DNA from: JBFMFH01 sp040752275
Lineage (GTDB): Bacteria; Acidobacteriota; Vicinamibacteria; Vicinamibacterales; JAKQTR01
Direction: 5' to 3'
DNA length: 16,531 nt
NCBI GenBank assembly: GCA_040752275.1
Contig: JBFMFH010000081.1
Span: 1 to 16,531, forward strand
This document shows, piece by piece, positions 14,777-16,531 of the stretch. How positions within the stretch are numbered: position 1 is the stretch's first letter; each line of letters opens with the position of its first letter. The translations under genes were made by a program, and so were the position numbers. Below the pieces are notes generated by a model, which ran no database searches, was not told the origin of the DNA, and was given only the letters and a program-made list of their open reading frames with translations.

Positions 14777-15373
14777 TCAGTCGTCCCCCGCGGCCGACTC
14801 TCCCTCCGCGTGCCGCAACGCTCGCGCCAGCCAGAGCCGGGCGAATTGCCAGTCCCGCGCGACCGTTGGCGGCGACACGCCCAGGGCCGCCCCGGTGTCC
14901 TCGACACTCAGCCCCGTGAAATAGCGCAGCTCCACCACCCGCGCCGCGCGCGGGAACTGCGCCGCCAACTGGGTCAACGCCTCGTCCAGGGCCAGGATGT
15001 CCACGTCCGGCGCCGGGACCGCCGCCAGCTCCTCTTCCAGCGCCACGCGGGGCGTCGCGCCGCCACGCTTCGCCGCCCGCCTCGCCAGCGCCGCGTTCAC
15101 CAGGATCTGTCGCATCGCCTGCGCGCACAGCGCGAAGAAGTGCGTCCGGTTCCGCCAGGTACGGTCCCTCACCTGCACGAGCCGCAGGTAGGCCTCGTGC
15201 ACGAGCGCCGTGGTCTGCAGGGTGTGATCGGGCCGCTGGCCGCGCAGGCGCGCCCGCGCCACGCGCCGCAACTCGTCGTAGACAACCGGCATGAGCCGGC
15301 CCAGCGCGGCCTCATCGCCGGCCCGCCAGGCGTGCAGCAACCCGGTGACGTCCGCCGGCGGCGACAAGGCCAT
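14777..15373 (-). CDS. ECF-type RNA polymerase sigma factor
   Basis: 198 residues. It directs RNA polymerase to a set of target promoters. Region 2 spans about 10-95, with DHTLQTTALVHEAYLRLV (49-66) and RNRTHFFALCAQAMRQILV (74-92). These are the hallmark stretches of the sigma family often found in Acidobacteriota and Planctomycetes. Region 4 (about 128-188) has a helix-turn-helix: ELRYFTGLSVEDTGAALGVS (148-167), then PPTVARDWQFARLWLARAL. Start ATG at 15373 with GAGGGAAG upstream. Members of this family are commonly next to a Ser/Thr protein kinase gene; here the next gene downstream is convergent and unrelated, and no anti-sigma factor is visible. Confidence 0.93.
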   Translation of the reverse strand: MALSPPADVTGLLHAWRAGDEAALGRLMPVVYDELRRVARARLRGQRPDHTLQTTALVHEAYLRLVQVRDRTWRNRTHFFALCAQAMRQILVNAALARRAAKRGGATPRVALEEELAAVPAPDVDILALDEALTQLAAQFPRAARVVELRYFTGLSVEDTGAALGVSPPTVARDWQFARLWLARALRHAEGESAAGDD

Positions 15374-15418
15374 CGCGGCTTCCCTCGAGTAGACGGACGA
15401 CGTGAAGGGGCGCGCGAC

Positions 15419-15427
15419 ATCTTACCA
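15419..15427 (-). promoter_or_regulatory. Candidate extended -10 of the sigma factor gene
   Basis: The minus strand reads TGGTAAGAT: a TGn extension and a -10 with four of six matches. The leader would be about 40 bases. No clear -35 is present. Confidence 0.4.
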
Positions 15428-15552
15428 CCGTCGCGGGCCGCTTCCTGGCGGTCCCACTCGCCGGTGATCCTCGTCCCGGCGACCGCCGTCGGCCTGCGCG
15501 TGGCCTGCCCCAGGCGCGTGTGCGCTGCAGGACCGGCCCGGACCCCTTCATC

Positions 15553-15581
15553 AGAACTGGTCCCAGGTTTCTGACCCCCGA
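15553..15581. repeat. REP-like palindrome with heptamer tail
   Basis: AGAACTGG (15553-15560) pairs with CCAG (15563-15566) and TTCT (15569-15572) across a 2-base loop and a 2-base bulge, followed at once by CTGACCCCCGA (15571-15581). The last 11 bases also occur at 9218-9228. Its form resembles repetitive extragenic palindromes mobilised by TnpA-REP enzymes; no such enzyme gene is in the window. Confidence 0.45.
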
Positions 15582-15638
15582 TCCCTTCCAGCAGCCACCC
15601 TGAGAGCTTCCGGCGCCCGTTCCTGTTTGCCCAGGTGA

Positions 15639-15660
15639 GGGCGGCTTCAAGCGGCCGCCC
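15639..15660 (+). promoter_or_regulatory. Stem-loop just upstream of the HELQH gene
   Basis: GGGCGGC (15639-15645) pairs perfectly with GCCGCCC (15654-15660) around an 8-base loop, ending ten bases before the ribosome site GGAGGA (15671-15676). It could stabilise the mRNA or modulate translation; GC-rich DNA also makes such stems by chance. Confidence 0.35.
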
Positions 15661-15680
15661 CGGACGAACGGGAGGACGCC

Positions 15681-16235
15681 ATGGCCACCACCCACCGGAA
15701 CCTGAGCCTGGTTCGATGCCTGACCCTCGCGAGTGTCGTGGGAACCATCCCTGGAATCGCCCTGGCACCTGCGGTCGGCCAGGGTCTGGATGGTAGGGTC
15801 CAGCGCGTCCGGCCGCGCACCGCCGAGGCCGCGACCCTCCTGAGGCACGCGATCAGGCAGTCCCCGACGGTGGCGCGGCTCGTACGGGCCCTCGACGGGA
15901 CCGACCTCATCGTCTATATCGAAACCGGCTGCCTGAGGGTGAAGGCGGCCCTGCGCATTGCCACCGCCACGCCGCACGCCCGGTTCATCCGGATCACCAT
16001 CAACACTCCAGAGCTCGAGTGCCGCATGATTGGCGAACTCGCCCACGAGCTGCAGCACGCCCTCGAAATCGCGGGAGCCCCGGACGTCCGCGATGACGCC
16101 ACCCTGCGGCAGTACTACGAGGTCAAAGGCATCCGCACGCCTGAGGGCGGCTACTGCACGCTCGAGGCGCGGCGGGTCGGAGCGCTCGCCCTTTACGAGG
16201 TGAACTCGGCCGCTGGCCTGCGCGGCGTCCGGTAG
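15681..16235 (+). CDS. Small secreted protein with HELQH zinc-protease motif
   Basis: 184 residues. The N-terminus (about 1-34) looks like a signal peptide: RNLSLVRC, a hydrophobic stretch, then ALAPAVGQG. The mature protein holds IGELAHELQHALEIA (117-131), an HExxH zinc-binding motif with His122, Glu123 and His126. A candidate third ligand is Glu162 in YCTLEARRVG. Cys84, Cys114 and Cys159 may form a disulphide, which would fit export. I do not recognise the family. It is short for a peptidase and has no visible propeptide beyond about 40 residues. It could be a minimal peptidase or a non-catalytic zinc protein. The ATG at 15681 has GGAGGA five bases upstream. Confidence 0.82.
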   Translation: MATTHRNLSLVRCLTLASVVGTIPGIALAPAVGQGLDGRVQRVRPRTAEAATLLRHAIRQSPTVARLVRALDGTDLIVYIETGCLRVKAALRIATATPHARFIRITINTPELECRMIGELAHELQHALEIAGAPDVRDDATLRQYYEVKGIRTPEGGYCTLEARRVGALALYEVNSAAGLRGVR

Positions 16236-16531
16236 ACCTGATGAAGGTCCGACGGAGGTTCCCGTGTCCTGACCGAATCCGGACCCGATTTCGTTCCCCT
16301 CCATCTCGCCTCAATTGACAGCCTCAATTCGACGCTTGACTCGTCGTCGACGACGATGCCATCGTCGTCCCCCGCGGGCCCCCAGGACCAGCCTGACCAC
16401 TTGTCCTCCGCTGCTGGTCGGCTGGCAGTTTCTGCAGGTTCCGGGAGCACGCCGCGTGGAAGATCCTGCTCGCCGCCACGCCGGGTGACACTAGCGCTCC
16501 GAAAGGGGCATCGCCCGATTTGCCTGCGCAT
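16236..16531. other. 296 bases to the right edge without a supported gene
   Basis: Open frames here have compositionally odd, motif-free translations. A 5-bp hairpin (16235-16249) follows the HELQH stop, GCCTCAATT occurs twice (16308-16316 and 16321-16329), and two overlapping palindromes lie at 16341-16369. TTGACA at 16315-16320 has no -10 at the right spacing. A gene may begin beyond the edge. Confidence 0.6.
16341..16369. repeat. Overlapping palindromes near the right edge
   Basis: TCGTCGTCGACGACGA (16341-16356) is a perfect 16-bp palindrome. It overlaps a second hairpin, GACGACGAT (16349-16357) and ATCGTCGTC (16361-16369) with a 3-base loop. The two structures are mutually exclusive. Confidence 0.75.

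Larger units (their letters stand above)
15374..15680. other. 307-bp divergent intergenic region
   Basis: No coding sequence that I can support. It separates the sigma factor gene from the HELQH gene and holds a candidate minus-strand promoter (15419-15427), a REP-like palindrome with a CTGACCCCCGA tail (15553-15581), and a leader hairpin (15639-15660). The sigma gene's regulation and that of the HELQH gene must both sit here. Confidence 0.7.

Noticed and set aside
15312..16304. A 330-codon open frame opposite the HELQH gene
   Set aside because: It also covers the repeat-bearing intergenic region and the sigma start; the plus-strand gene has a signal peptide, a ribosome site and a zinc motif.
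16315..16320. TTGACA as a -35 promoter element
   Set aside because: No -10-like hexamer occurs 16-18 bases downstream, and no gene start follows within the window.
16193..16531. A minus-strand frame reaching the right edge
   Set aside because: No motif, odd composition, and it overlaps the end of the HELQH gene; the start coincides with the window edge, so it is not informative.

Overview
The window is GC-rich, densely packed bacterial chromosome. Secreted S46 and tricorn-type peptidases, an ECF-type sigma factor of the kind common in Acidobacteriota, and 7-bp-periodic intergenic repeats suggest an Acidobacteriota member, perhaps Vicinamibacteria. This is inference from gene content; there is no rRNA or other taxonomic marker to prove it. 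I see no tRNA, rRNA, CRISPR array, prophage or complete insertion sequence.

Layout. (1) 1-3651, minus strand: a dprA-topA operon; topA runs off the left edge. (2) 3661-4856, plus strand: from a divergent promoter, a small secreted TPR protein overlapping a lipoprotein gene. (3) 4910-7888, plus: rplU and rpmA (ribosomal proteins L21 and L27) with a candidate structured leader, then a secreted S46 dipeptidyl-peptidase where obgE often lies. (4) 7934-9123, minus: a secreted-looking SAM methyltransferase fold protein and a small PspC-domain membrane protein, convergent with S46 across a shared terminator-like hairpin. (5) 9259-12656, plus: a large secreted tricorn-protease homologue. (6) 12676-14732, plus: an accessory island with two tandem two-gene modules of toxin-antitoxin character. 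The first is an N-terminally truncated AbiEii-like nucleotidyltransferase followed by an AbiEi-like antitoxin, the reverse of the usual order. The second is an uncharacterised 104-residue protein overlapping a 177-residue nucleotidyltransferase-fold protein, apparently from a leaderless promoter that sits against a 9-bp inverted repeat. (7) 14777-15373, minus: an ECF-type sigma factor without the kinase often found beside this family. (8) 15681-16235, plus: a small secreted protein with an HELQH zinc-protease motif. The last 296 bases hold palindromes but no gene I can support.

How the genes fit together. dprA-topA and rplU-rpmA are housekeeping (DNA uptake/recombination and topology; ribosome). 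S46, tricorn and perhaps the HELQH protein would act outside the cytoplasm, with S46 and tricorn fitting exogenous peptide breakdown. The 12.7-14.7 kb island is the most likely site of an under-described system, and the module at 13.9-14.7 kb is its best candidate. All functions are read from motifs; no database search was run.
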